Shown in pieces: positions 46,338-54,622 of a stretch of 64,000 nt of DNA. The notes beneath the pieces were generated by a model. It was not told the DNA's origin. It did not search any database and saw only the letters and a list, made by a program, of their open reading frames with translations. The number at the start of each line of letters is the position of its first letter. Position 1 is the stretch's first letter. The position numbers were made by a program, and so were the translations under genes. The stretch covers positions 4,375,516-4,439,515 of the forward strand of contig JACAUB010000001.1 of NCBI GenBank assembly GCA_013390605.1, written 5' to 3'. This DNA comes from Bacteroidota bacterium (GTDB lineage Bacteria > Bacteroidota > Bacteroidia > Bacteroidales > Cfx3-03).

Positions 46338-47582
46338 ATGGACAAAAATAAAGAAACAAAATTTGTCCGATAGCCGATTTTCAAACAAAAAATTAATCTT
46401 ATCGATGCGATAAGTATTAACAGTTTGGTAAAGAAACATAACGCGGACCATTAATACAAAGCATTTTTGTCTTAAATGCTTTGTATTAATGGTCTTTTTC
46501 GGCATATTAAACCGTTGCGATTCAATAACTGAAATATGTGAAGGTCTAAGAGCCCTGGGAGGTAAACTAAATCATTTGGGTTTAAAAAGAACTCCGACCA
46601 AAATCATAGCCTGTGATGGAAATGCGTAATCGTGACAACAAGTTCTTTGAAGATGTTTATTTTGGTTTGGTTCAGCATTACAAAAGCTTTTTGTCGGATA
46701 GCCAAACTTTTGGGCTGACTTTTAAAGAGATTTTACTGATAGATTCTACCACAATCCGGTTATTCAGTGATATTCTCAAAGGTGTAGGTCGCAATCCTAA
46801 GAACGATGGCAAGAAGAAAGGTGGTTTAAAAGTCAATATGCTCATCGATGCAGTACAATCCATTGGACGGTTTATTAAAATTACCGAAGCCAAGGTGCAT
46901 GATAAGAACTTCCTCAGGGAATTGGAGCTTATCTCGTACAGTATAGTGGTATTCGATAAAGCTTACAACTATTACCATCAGTTTGCAGTGTGAACCAGTA
47001 AATCGGTGTATTTTGTAACAATGTTGAAGAAAAATGCTGTTTACACTGTTGTTGAAATCCTGCAGGAACACAAAAAAATAAAAGGAAAGACGATGGTTCT
47101 AAGGGAAGAAATTATTGAGCTAACGTATTTCCCGGAAAACGAACATGGCAAGCGACAAACCAAAGTAAAAGCAACGTTGAAGCTAAAGAAAGTCTGTTAT
47201 CAGGATGAGCAAAACCGGTACTATGAATTTCTCACTAATAGCATGGAAAGTACAGCTGAAGAGGAGCTCTTCTTTATAAAAAGAGCTGGGATATCGAAAT
47301 TTTGTTCAAAAAAATGAAACAGAATTTTTAATTGCACTACTTCTATGATGAAAATGAGAATGCTATCTGGACTCAGGTTTGGTGTACACTCATTGCTCAG
47401 TTGTTAATGACGGTCATCCAAAAGATGACTTCAACAAAGAAAGCATTTTCAGTGGTGGCATCGTTAGTTCCAATTCATAGGATTTTATTACTCTGAAACA
47501 TTGTCTTTTTGTGCATGAGCACCTTACCATAAAGAGGCTACTTAATATGAGTAAAAATCTACATGGGAAATTTAGTTTTTAA
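46338..47582 (+). pseudogene. Decayed IS4-type transposase (DUF4372 plus DDE)
   Basis: Fragments in shifting frames follow the usual order of this transposase. The start is M-D-K-N-K-E-T-K-F-V at 46338, then C-D-S-I-T-E-I-C-E-G-L-R-A-L-G-G near 46520 and E-M-R-N-R-D-N-K-F-F at 46619. The catalytic-core stretch L-L-I-D-S-T-T-I-R-L-F lies near 46735, and a C-terminal W-C-T-L-I-A-Q-L-L piece near 47380. Stops and frameshifts occur throughout, so no active enzyme is made. No clear terminal inverted repeats were found. The remnant lies just upstream of the defence-like operon. Confidence 0.8.
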
Positions 47583-47733
47583 TTTTTTTAAACTGATTCG
47601 TAAAATAAATCCCTTTTTTAAAGCTTTGAAAAGTTAGTCCCTCTATAAGATAGAAACATTAATTACCCATTTAAATCTCCCTTCAATTGAAGACTTTTTC
47701 CTCTAAATTCCCCAGAAACCAAGAACACTTTCC

Positions 47734-47765
47734 TTTGCATAACCTCTCCATTATAAATACCTTTG
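47734..47765 (+). promoter_or_regulatory. Promoter of SGNH hydrolase gene
   Basis: TTTG (47734-47737), 20 bases, then TACCTTTG (47758-47765): a full Bacteroidota -33/-7 pair, 44 bases before the ATG. Confidence 0.55.
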
Positions 47766-47809
47766 ATGTTGAGTTTGCTGCTCTAACTTAACGAATCATA
47801 ATAACACGT

Positions 47810-48877
47810 ATGAAAAAACACATTACTTTAATTGCGCTCCTTTTTCTATCCTTAGTCGTTAATAGTCAAATCGTTTATCACGATGCTTCTGCCTTTCCTC
47901 TGTTGGGCAAAGCAACACAAAATACTGCAACCCGATATGAACGTTTACCCGATTCGTTGAAAAATATCTCGCGGAAACCACTCTGGGATCTGGGGAAAAA
48001 CAGCGCCGGACTGGCGGTACGTTTCAGTTCTAACTCTACTACGATTGCAGCTAAATGGGAAGTCCTTTTTAATTCCGAAATGAATCACATGACACCAACG
48101 GGGATAAAAGGTCTCGACCTTTATTGCCTGCAAGATGGGAAATGGGTGTTTGTTAATAGTGGACGTCCCTCGGGAAAAGTAAATACAGCAACGATCATAT
48201 CGAATATGGAACCGCAAGAACGGGAATATCTGTTGTATCTTCCGCTTTATGACGGGGTAACCTCGCTGGCAATCGGCGTCGATTCTTTATCCGAGATCTC
48301 CCAGCCAAAGGTGGATCTACCTGTTCGAAAGAAGCCGCTGGTATTTTATGGCACCAGCATCCTGCAAGGTGGATGTGCTTCACGTCCGGGGATGGCACAT
48401 ACCAACATCCTGTCGCGTTGGTTGAACCGTGAGGCAATTAATCTGGGATTTAGTGGCAATGGACAGTTAGATCTCGAAATCGCAAAAGTAATAGCGGCTG
48501 TAGATGCGTCGATGTACATTCTCGATTTTGTGCCCAACGCAACGGTAGCGCAAATGAAAGAACGGGCCGATCAGTTCTACACCATTATCCGTAGTCGCCA
48601 TCCGGAAACGCCAATACTCTTTATTGAAGATCCGATTTTCACACACACGCGTTTCAACAAAGTAATTGCGAAAGAGGTGAAGGAGAAGAACGAAACCATC
48701 AATGCCTTCTTTCTCTCGTTGAAAAATCGTGGTGAAAAAAACATCTATTTCCTCTCTTCAAAAAATATGATCGGTAGCGATGGCGAAGCAACAGTAGATG
48801 GTATTCACTTTACAGACCTTGGGTTTATGCGTTATGCCGAATTGCTTTATCCTGTCATCAGAAAACGGATGAAATAA
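47810..48877 (+). CDS. Exported SGNH/GDSL esterase with N-terminal beta domain
   Basis: The 355-residue protein has a signal peptide (1-19). A beta-sandwich of about 150 residues follows, and then an SGNH hydrolase: nucleophile in F-Y-G-T-S-I-L-Q-G-G, Gly and Asn blocks in N-L-G-F-S-G-N-G and F-V-P-N-A, and the catalytic D-G-I-H-F near the end. Such two-domain proteins are often carbohydrate esterases that remove acetyl groups from glycans. The gene stands alone. GC content and codon use look higher than in its neighbours (for example GC-rich stretches near 48300-48600), a mild sign of separate origin. Confidence 0.75.
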   Translation: MKKHITLIALLFLSLVVNSQIVYHDASAFPLLGKATQNTATRYERLPDSLKNISRKPLWDLGKNSAGLAVRFSSNSTTIAAKWEVLFNSEMNHMTPTGIKGLDLYCLQDGKWVFVNSGRPSGKVNTATIISNMEPQEREYLLYLPLYDGVTSLAIGVDSLSEISQPKVDLPVRKKPLVFYGTSILQGGCASRPGMAHTNILSRWLNREAINLGFSGNGQLDLEIAKVIAAVDASMYILDFVPNATVAQMKERADQFYTIIRSRHPETPILFIEDPIFTHTRFNKVIAKEVKEKNETINAFFLSLKNRGEKNIYFLSSKNMIGSDGEATVDGIHFTDLGFMRYAELLYPVIRKRMK

Positions 48878-48904
48878 TAGATGTTCTGACGTTTGGAAAA
48901 ATTT

Positions 48905-49660
48905 TCATTTATCTATCCACTTCTTAAAATCACTTACTTTTTCTTTGCTTACAATCAAATCATGAATAGACTTGTCGTTATTTAATTTAATTTTCAACCT
49001 GCTCGACGAGTAACTTAAAATATCACTAATCGCATTAATATTGACAATATAATTTCGGTTGATCCTGAAAAATTTATCAGGGTCAATCGTTTTTTGCAAA
49101 TAATCGAGCGAATAGTCAACCGAATAATCTCTATCAAAAGATGTCTTGATAAATGTCGCACGTTCGAGAATATAAAAACAGGATATTTCACTGGCCAGTA
49201 TTGACTTGTAATGTTCACCAACTTTTATAAGAAATCGGGTTTTATATCCTTTGTTTAATTCTTTTAACAGTTGCCTCAATATATCGTCATTAACCGGCTT
49301 TTTATAATGGACTGATTTAAATTTATTGATAGCATTAGACAAAGAAGACTCGTCAATAGGTTTTAATAGGTAATCTACACTGTTAACTTTAAATGCAGAC
49401 AGGGTATATTCATCATAAGCTGTTGTAAATATAACAGGAATGTCGATCTCAATGGATTCAAATAGTTCAAAACAAAGTCCATCATCAAGCTGAATATCCA
49501 TAAATATTAGCTCGGGAGAAGGATTATTTTGAAACCAGTTTATTGTTGACTCCACTGATTCCGTTGTTCCTACAATGTTAATATCAATGTCTATTTTTTT
49601 TAAAAGCCTGCTAAGACCAACAATAGCAGGCTTTTCATTTTCAACAATCAACACGTTCAT
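48905..49660 (-). CDS. LytTR-family response regulator
   Basis: The 251-residue protein has a receiver domain (1-120), with phospho-acceptor Asp in L-I-F-M-D-I-Q-L-D-D-G and a late L-L-K-P-I-D-E Lys. A LytTR DNA-binding domain follows at about 145-245 (I-K-V-G-E-H-Y-K, F-F-R-I-N-R-N-Y-I-V-N). It overlaps the sensor gene by four bases (ATGA), so the two form a coupled pair. It controls transcription on receiving phosphate from the adjacent kinase; targets are unknown. Confidence 0.9.
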   Translation of the reverse strand: MNVLIVENEKPAIVGLSRLLKKIDIDINIVGTTESVESTINWFQNNPSPELIFMDIQLDDGLCFELFESIEIDIPVIFTTAYDEYTLSAFKVNSVDYLLKPIDESSLSNAINKFKSVHYKKPVNDDILRQLLKELNKGYKTRFLIKVGEHYKSILASEISCFYILERATFIKTSFDRDYSVDYSLDYLQKTIDPDKFFRINRNYIVNINAISDILSYSSSRLKIKLNNDKSIHDLIVSKEKVSDFKKWIDK

Positions 49661-50697
49661 GATAGTAGAGGTACTTTTACTAAATATTCACTTGCGGTTT
49701 CTTCAATAATAATTTCTTCTCCGGTGATCAACCTTACCCGCTCATTAAGATTTTTTAGCCCTATTTTTGTAGAAACCACCTGAGTCGCCATGTTCTGTAT
49801 GTTATTCCTCACCACGATATGCTGCCCCTCAATGTAAATCGTTATTTTAAGGGGTTTTTCGAGCGTTGCCATATTGTGTTTGATCGCATTTTCAATTAAT
49901 AATTGTAAAGATACGGGCAAAATCTCATAATTAGAATCATTGCTTATTTCTATGTTGAGAAGGATTTTCCCTTCACTTCGTATTTCATGCAGGTAAAAAT
50001 AATCCTCGATAAATGTCAATTCGGCTTTCAGAGGAACTTTAACTTTTGAGCTATTCTCAAGAATGTAACGATAGATCAAAGATAACTTGCCAATAAATTG
50101 CCCTGCAATTTCAGTTTGCGTATTTATCAATGATGAGAGCGTGTTTAAACTATTAAAAAGAAAATGAGGGTTAACCTGACTTTTCAATGTCTCATTTTGA
50201 AAAATCAAATTCTGTTCTCTTAGCTCAAATTCTCTTTTTAAGGCTTCTTGCCAGCTCCTAAAGAAGAAAAGAGGGGTGCTGAATAAAAGAGCAATTGCAG
50301 TAACTTTCAATACGCCTTTTATTTGATTAATAAATCCTTGCAAATCAGAAAATCCCCAATCTTTTATCCAATGTAATAAGATTAAAAATATGCAGAACGT
50401 CAAAGTGCAGACTGTTAATGCAGTTATTAAAAACGATATCAGACGAATAAGATAAATCCTGGTAATTTCTTTCCGGGTATGAATACCTCGAAATGTGAAA
50501 AATTTAGTGGCTAGAAATTCAAGTATCTCAATATCGACCAACACCATCGAGAATGTACCTATCAGGAAAATTTGATTAAGTTCTATGTTCATTAATAATC
50601 CCCAAAGTGGAGTAAATATGGCACAAACAAGTATTATCTTTACATGCTTTGCAATGCGCTTTGGCAAATACAAATCTTTTATACCTTGTGTTCTCAT
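49657..50697 (-). CDS. LytS-type sensor histidine kinase (His_kinase family)
   Basis: The 346-residue protein has four hydrophobic segments in the first 155 residues, and no large external domain. The phospho-acceptor block N-P-H-F-L-F-N-S-L-N follows near residue 178. The HATPase domain has L-L-I-E-N-A-I-K-H-N and I-G-L-K-N-L-N-E-R, typical of the short LytS/YehU-like kinases. The response regulator is directly downstream and an exported protein directly upstream (19-base gap), making a likely three-gene operon. Confidence 0.88.
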   Translation of the reverse strand: MRTQGIKDLYLPKRIAKHVKIILVCAIFTPLWGLLMNIELNQIFLIGTFSMVLVDIEILEFLATKFFTFRGIHTRKEITRIYLIRLISFLITALTVCTLTFCIFLILLHWIKDWGFSDLQGFINQIKGVLKVTAIALLFSTPLFFFRSWQEALKREFELREQNLIFQNETLKSQVNPHFLFNSLNTLSSLINTQTEIAGQFIGKLSLIYRYILENSSKVKVPLKAELTFIEDYFYLHEIRSEGKILLNIEISNDSNYEILPVSLQLLIENAIKHNMATLEKPLKITIYIEGQHIVVRNNIQNMATQVVSTKIGLKNLNERVRLITGEEIIIEETASEYLVKVPLLS

Positions 50698-50716
50698 ATC
50701 ATTATATTTCAGTTAT

Positions 50717-51553
50717 CTACCTGATTTTTTTAAGCGTAATATTTCTGACCGTATTTCCTTTGATTGTAGGTTCCTGTCCATTCATTTTTACATCAACCAA
50801 AACATCTTCATATAGCTCAGCATATTCAATTTGTTTGTCTGATAACGACACATAAATATTTCCCCAATAATGACTTCTGCCTTTAATTGTCATATTTTGA
50901 TTATCTATCTCCAGTGGATTGCTCATGGTAATATATTTAATAATGGCACAAACTTTATCATTCGTTTTTGTTATTCCTAACCATGTAAGGCGTATATCCT
51001 TGTTTTCAAATGTTCCTGATCCTGCCAGTTTAACTTTTGAATTTATCTGTCTGGCACAAAATTCGTTATTTAATTTTAATGAATCCCATTTATACCATGC
51101 AAATCCTTCAAACATCATCATATCCCAAATAAGGTTTTTCATATAGATATCAGTTACCGATATTTTTTGAAAGAACGATTCACTTAATACTTCTGCAGAA
51201 GGGACATAAGTAAAATTTTCTATTACACTTTGTAATTGTCCCTCGGCGAAAGGCTTTTCCAAATTTTGGGAATGCGAAATTTTCACATTATTCCATTTTA
51301 CATAACCATCTTTGAATCCACGTGTATATTCTCCCGTTATTCGCATCTTTTTAATAAAATTCCCGAATAAATCATAATCGGTATAATCAGTAATCATCAA
51401 ATACTTTTGTGGTGTTTTTTCATCAAGTTTTAATTGATTGGGAAGGTTTTCCAGATACTTTTCAACATTCGTTGTGCTTTGACAATAACTCAAAGCCGGC
51501 AAAACTATCGAAACTCCCAATAAAATAATAGTACGAACAAAGCTCTTTTTCAT
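50717..51553 (-). CDS. Exported protein of unknown function, linked to LytTR system
   Basis: The protein is 278 residues from the ATG at 51553, which directly starts a signal peptide (M-K-K-S-F-V-R-T-I-I, ending L-S-Y-C-Q). Longer starts have an unlikely N-terminus. It is rich in beta strands and aromatic residues, with no family I recognise. It ends N-I-T-L-K-K-I-R. Its place upstream of the sensor kinase suggests a periplasmic partner or a target of the system. Confidence 0.6.
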   Translation of the reverse strand: MKKSFVRTIILLGVSIVLPALSYCQSTTNVEKYLENLPNQLKLDEKTPQKYLMITDYTDYDLFGNFIKKMRITGEYTRGFKDGYVKWNNVKISHSQNLEKPFAEGQLQSVIENFTYVPSAEVLSESFFQKISVTDIYMKNLIWDMMMFEGFAWYKWDSLKLNNEFCARQINSKVKLAGSGTFENKDIRLTWLGITKTNDKVCAIIKYITMSNPLEIDNQNMTIKGRSHYWGNIYVSLSDKQIEYAELYEDVLVDVKMNGQEPTIKGNTVRNITLKKIR

Positions 51554-52094
51554 TTTTCTTTTTTTTAAGGTTAAACAATCATTTCGGATCAAAATAAACT
51601 TAAAGTTTAACCTCAAAAAAATTATAGATGCAGAGTCGCCTAATCATGTTGCTGAGTAGGAAAATAATTAGTTTTAATAGAAATGGCACTTGCAGAACAA
51701 TTCAAAATCTGGCAGGAAAATAATAAGATCTGTTTTATAGACTTTTGGATAACACTACAACAGTGTTAAAATCTATATTACCTCTCTTCAGATTTACGGT
51801 TATAATGAAATAAATATACTCCTACGATTAGGGGGATCTGTACCCGTTCTGTATGGGTACTGTACCCGTTCTGTACCCGTAATGTACCCCTAGGGGGTAT
51901 AGTACCCGTACAGATCCCCTACAGTTTGGGTTCATTTCGTGTATGGATCCCCTAAATCATAGACTCATTATAGAGACATCATCTCACAATATTAGATTCA
52001 TCTTGAGGAGATGTTCAGATAACCGAATCAGTAAATGCAAATCATGGATTTTTCTGAAAAGGGTGTTGGCGGGGTGCTATGTAACTATTCTATC
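51554..52094. other. Intergenic region with GC-rich repeat
   Basis: This 541-base stretch separates the LytTR operon start from the mnmA stop. It contains the phased tandem repeat at 51832-51919. A frame at 52035-52577 is antisense to mnmA and not a gene. No clear -7 box was found for the leftward operon. Confidence 0.55.
51832..51919. repeat. 11-bp tandem repeats inside a 12-bp inverted repeat
   Basis: GGGGATCTGTAC (51832-51843) and its exact complement GTACAGATCCCC (51908-51919) frame five consecutive 11-base units at 51838-51892. The first, third and fourth read CTGTACCCGT plus one base; the second, CTGTATGGGTA, and the fifth, ATGTACCCCTA, are variants. The spacing is one DNA helical turn, and the region is much more GC-rich than its surroundings. 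It could fold as nested hairpins or hold several phased protein sites. Confidence 0.6.
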
Positions 52095-53153
52095 TTAAAC
52101 AATCACACCGCTACCGAAACAGAGTTTGGCCTCTTTATCGTAGAGCACGCCAAACTGTCCGGGAGCAATACCGGCAATGGGAATATCAGATTGGATAATA
52201 TATTTATCGCCCTCTTTACGGATGGTGCCTTTCGTAAAATCGGGGGTATGCCTGATTTTAAAACGGATCTCTTCGCTGCCACTGAAATCACCCCACGGAT
52301 CTTTGGTGATAAACTGAACACCTTGCAGCGTGACTTGATCGCCATATTGCGATTCGGGATCATAACCGTTAGCCGCATAAACAATATTCTGCTCCATGTC
52401 TTTTCCTACCACAAACCACGGCCCCTGGCTCAAACCCAATCCCTTGCGTTGTCCGATGGTATGAAACCAGAAACCTTTATGCGTTCCGATCACCTTACCG
52501 GTCGACTGGTCAATAATGGGGCCCTCTTTCTCGCCGAGAAAACGACGCAGGAAGTCGTTATAGTTGATCTTGCCTAGAAAGCAGATGCCCTGACTATCGC
52601 GACGTCCGGCACTGGGCAATCCTACCTCTTGTGCTATTTGGCGCACCTCGCTCTTCATCATGTGCCCAATCGGAAACATCAATTTACTAATCTGCCGATA
52701 ATTAATCTGAGCCAGAAAATCGGTTTGATCTTTTATCGGATCTAACGCTGTACCCAACCACCAACGATCATCAATAAAATGATTGGTTGCATAGTGACCG
52801 GTTGCTATTTTATCAAAGTCTTTTCCGTATTTCTCTTCAAAGCTGCCAAACTTGATCAGTTTATTACACATCACATCAGGATTTGGGGTATGACCGCGCT
52901 TTACACTCTCAATAGTATATGCAACTACCTGATCCCAATACTCCTGTTGCAATGAAACGATTTCCATTTTACAACCATACTTTTTTGCTACCCATGAGGT
53001 GATTTCAATATCTTCCTCGGCCGGACAGTCAAATGAGTCGTCGTCCATTCCAATTCTGATATAAAAGATCGTTGGATCGTAACCCTGCTCTTTTAGCTGA
53101 TGTACAACCACCGAACTATCAACCCCTCCCGATACCAATGCAGCAATTTTCAT
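52095..53153 (-). CDS. mnmA: tRNA-specific 2-thiouridylase MnmA
   Basis: The 352-residue protein has the PP-loop S-G-G-V-D-S-S (8-14), which binds ATP. The two sulfur-relay cysteines are in P-D-V-M-C-N-K-L-I-K-F-G and Q-G-I-C-F-L-G-K, and G-H-Y-A-T-N and G-Q-R-K-G-L-G blocks are present. It thiolates U34 of tRNA for Lys, Glu and Gln in the cytoplasm. Length and motif order are normal for the family. Confidence 0.95.
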   Translation of the reverse strand: MKIAALVSGGVDSSVVVHQLKEQGYDPTIFYIRIGMDDDSFDCPAEEDIEITSWVAKKYGCKMEIVSLQQEYWDQVVAYTIESVKRGHTPNPDVMCNKLIKFGSFEEKYGKDFDKIATGHYATNHFIDDRWWLGTALDPIKDQTDFLAQINYRQISKLMFPIGHMMKSEVRQIAQEVGLPSAGRRDSQGICFLGKINYNDFLRRFLGEKEGPIIDQSTGKVIGTHKGFWFHTIGQRKGLGLSQGPWFVVGKDMEQNIVYAANGYDPESQYGDQVTLQGVQFITKDPWGDFSGSEEIRFKIRHTPDFTKGTIRKEGDKYIIQSDIPIAGIAPGQFGVLYDKEAKLCFGSGVIV

Positions 53154-53181
53154 TCTAAATTCCTTCCAATTAATGAGGGTG

Positions 53182-53189
53182 CAAAATTA
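53182..53189 (-). promoter_or_regulatory. -7 box for mnmA
   Basis: The minus strand reads TAATTTTG, 28 bases upstream of the ATG. A TTG (minus strand, 53212-53214) lies 22 bases further up. Confidence 0.45.
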
Positions 53190-53374
53190 ATCAAAACATT
53201 CGTTCCATTTTCAACCAACTTAAAGCACTATTGGATTTTAAAGCGGGCAATAGATCAGCAGTAAAGGGTTGCAGATTACAAACTGGCACCAGTAGAATAT
53301 ATTGCTCAAAAATATATTGACGTTTTAAAGTAATCTTTTTAATGTAGAGACGTTCGACCATACAACTCTTCAAA

Positions 53375-53418
53375 ACAGAAAAGAGGCTAACCCTTTAATA
53401 AGGAAGCCTCTTTTCTGT
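53375..53418 (-). terminator. Terminator after tdh
   Basis: ACAGAAAAGAGGCT (53375-53388) pairs fully with AGCCTCTTTTCT plus GT (53405-53418). Read leftwards it follows the tdh stop by 45 bases and ends in a short T-run; the right side also has a T-run, so it may work both ways. Confidence 0.75.
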
Positions 53419-53463
53419 TTTTTCGATCATAGGAAGTTGAAATCAATTTCCTATTCAAATTCT

Positions 53464-54426
53464 TTAAATTAAACCATCAGCCTGTTTTTGACGAATAGCC
53501 TTTAACATATCTTCCGTCATACTTGTCAGGTTCCATTCAGGTTTCCAATCCCATTCCTTACGGGCACAACTATCATCCATACTATTAGGCCAACTATCGG
53601 CAATCCCTTGTTTAACCTCATCAATAGCATAATCCATCGTAAAATCAGGAATATGTTTTCTAATTTCAGTAGCAAGCATCTCCGGTTCAAGACTCATCGA
53701 AGCGATATTAAATGCATTTCGGTGTACCAATCTGGAGGGATCAGCATTCATGATTTGAATTGAGGCATTCAGTGCATCAGGCATGTACATCATGTCAAGA
53801 AAAGTACGCCTGCTCAAGAAACAGGTGTAATGACCTTTTTTGATAGCCTCGTAATAGATTTCGACGGCATAGTCGGTAGTTCCGCCACCAGGCATTGTAA
53901 CGTTTGAGATAATACCCGGAAAACGAACACTGCGACTATCTACACCAAAACGTTTGTGATAATAATCGCTCAATAGCTCACCAGTAACTTTTGTAACACC
54001 ATACATGGTACCCGGACGCTGAATAGTATCCTGTGGCGTATGATTTAAAGGAGTTCCTTCACCAAAAGCGGCGATAGAACTAGGGGTGAAAAGTGCACAA
54101 TTTAATTCGCGGGCAACTTCCAGACAATTAAAAATTCCATTAACACCAACATTCCAAGCAAGCTGTGGTTTCTTTTCTCCCACAGCTGATAAGATTGCAG
54201 CCATATTGAAGATGGTATCAATCTTGTATTTTTTTACAAGGTCGGCAATAGCCTGGGGATCGGTAATGTCTAGTTTTTCAACCGGACCATCCGATAAAAA
54301 GGGATTGTCTTTTTTAATACACAGATCAGCGGCAACTACATTTGAATGTCCATAACGTTTACGCAATTCGGGAGTCAGTTCTGAACCAATCTGGCCAAAA
54401 GACCCTATTACGAGTATGTTTTTCAT
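53464..54426 (-). CDS. tdh: L-threonine 3-dehydrogenase, short-chain (epimerase-like) type
   Basis: The 320-residue protein has the Rossmann motif G-S-F-G-Q-I-G (8-14) and the Y-x3-K pair in M-Y-G-V-T-K. The S-S-I-A-A-F-G and R-x-P-G-I-I-S blocks are typical of the SDR-type threonine dehydrogenase, which otherwise looks like a nucleotide-sugar epimerase. It oxidises L-threonine to 2-amino-3-ketobutyrate with NAD. The divergently placed kbl gene encodes the next step, strongly supporting the function. Confidence 0.88.
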   Translation of the reverse strand: MKNILVIGSFGQIGSELTPELRKRYGHSNVVAADLCIKKDNPFLSDGPVEKLDITDPQAIADLVKKYKIDTIFNMAAILSAVGEKKPQLAWNVGVNGIFNCLEVARELNCALFTPSSIAAFGEGTPLNHTPQDTIQRPGTMYGVTKVTGELLSDYYHKRFGVDSRSVRFPGIISNVTMPGGGTTDYAVEIYYEAIKKGHYTCFLSRRTFLDMMYMPDALNASIQIMNADPSRLVHRNAFNIASMSLEPEMLATEIRKHIPDFTMDYAIDEVKQGIADSWPNSMDDSCARKEWDWKPEWNLTSMTEDMLKAIRQKQADGLI

Positions 54427-54481
54427 AAAAGTAGAAATTATTATAGATTAATAGATATTAATCAGTTATTTATTGAGGTGA

Positions 54482-54489
54482 CAAAATTA
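54482..54489 (-). promoter_or_regulatory. -7 box for tdh
   Basis: The minus strand reads TAATTTTG, 55 bases upstream of the tdh ATG. Confidence 0.4.
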
Positions 54490-54574
54490 AAGTTTTTTGT
54501 TACTTATAAAAAGTTATTTATTTTTTTTAAGAATTAACACCTTTTCTCCGTCCAAAAAACTCTTCGAAATTACA

Positions 54575-54582
54575 TATCTTTG
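54575..54582 (+). promoter_or_regulatory. -7 box for kbl
   Basis: TATCTTTG matches TAnnTTTG, 40 bases upstream of the kbl ATG. Confidence 0.45.
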
Positions 54583-54622
54583 CCTACAAATACAGTAATC
54601 ATCCAAAAAAAAACAATTGGTC

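Noticed and set aside
46264..47610. Terminal repeats of the decayed IS (TAAAATAAAT at about 46259 and 47592)
   Set aside because: The matches are in direct, not inverted, orientation and lie in AT-rich DNA, so chance is likely.
51838..51892. CRISPR-like array
   Set aside because: Units are 11 bases with no spacers and no cas genes are present; it is a plain tandem repeat.
52035..52577. Plus-strand open frame of 180 codons
   Set aside because: It is antisense to the C-terminal half of mnmA, which has full family motifs; the frame has no recognisable domain.
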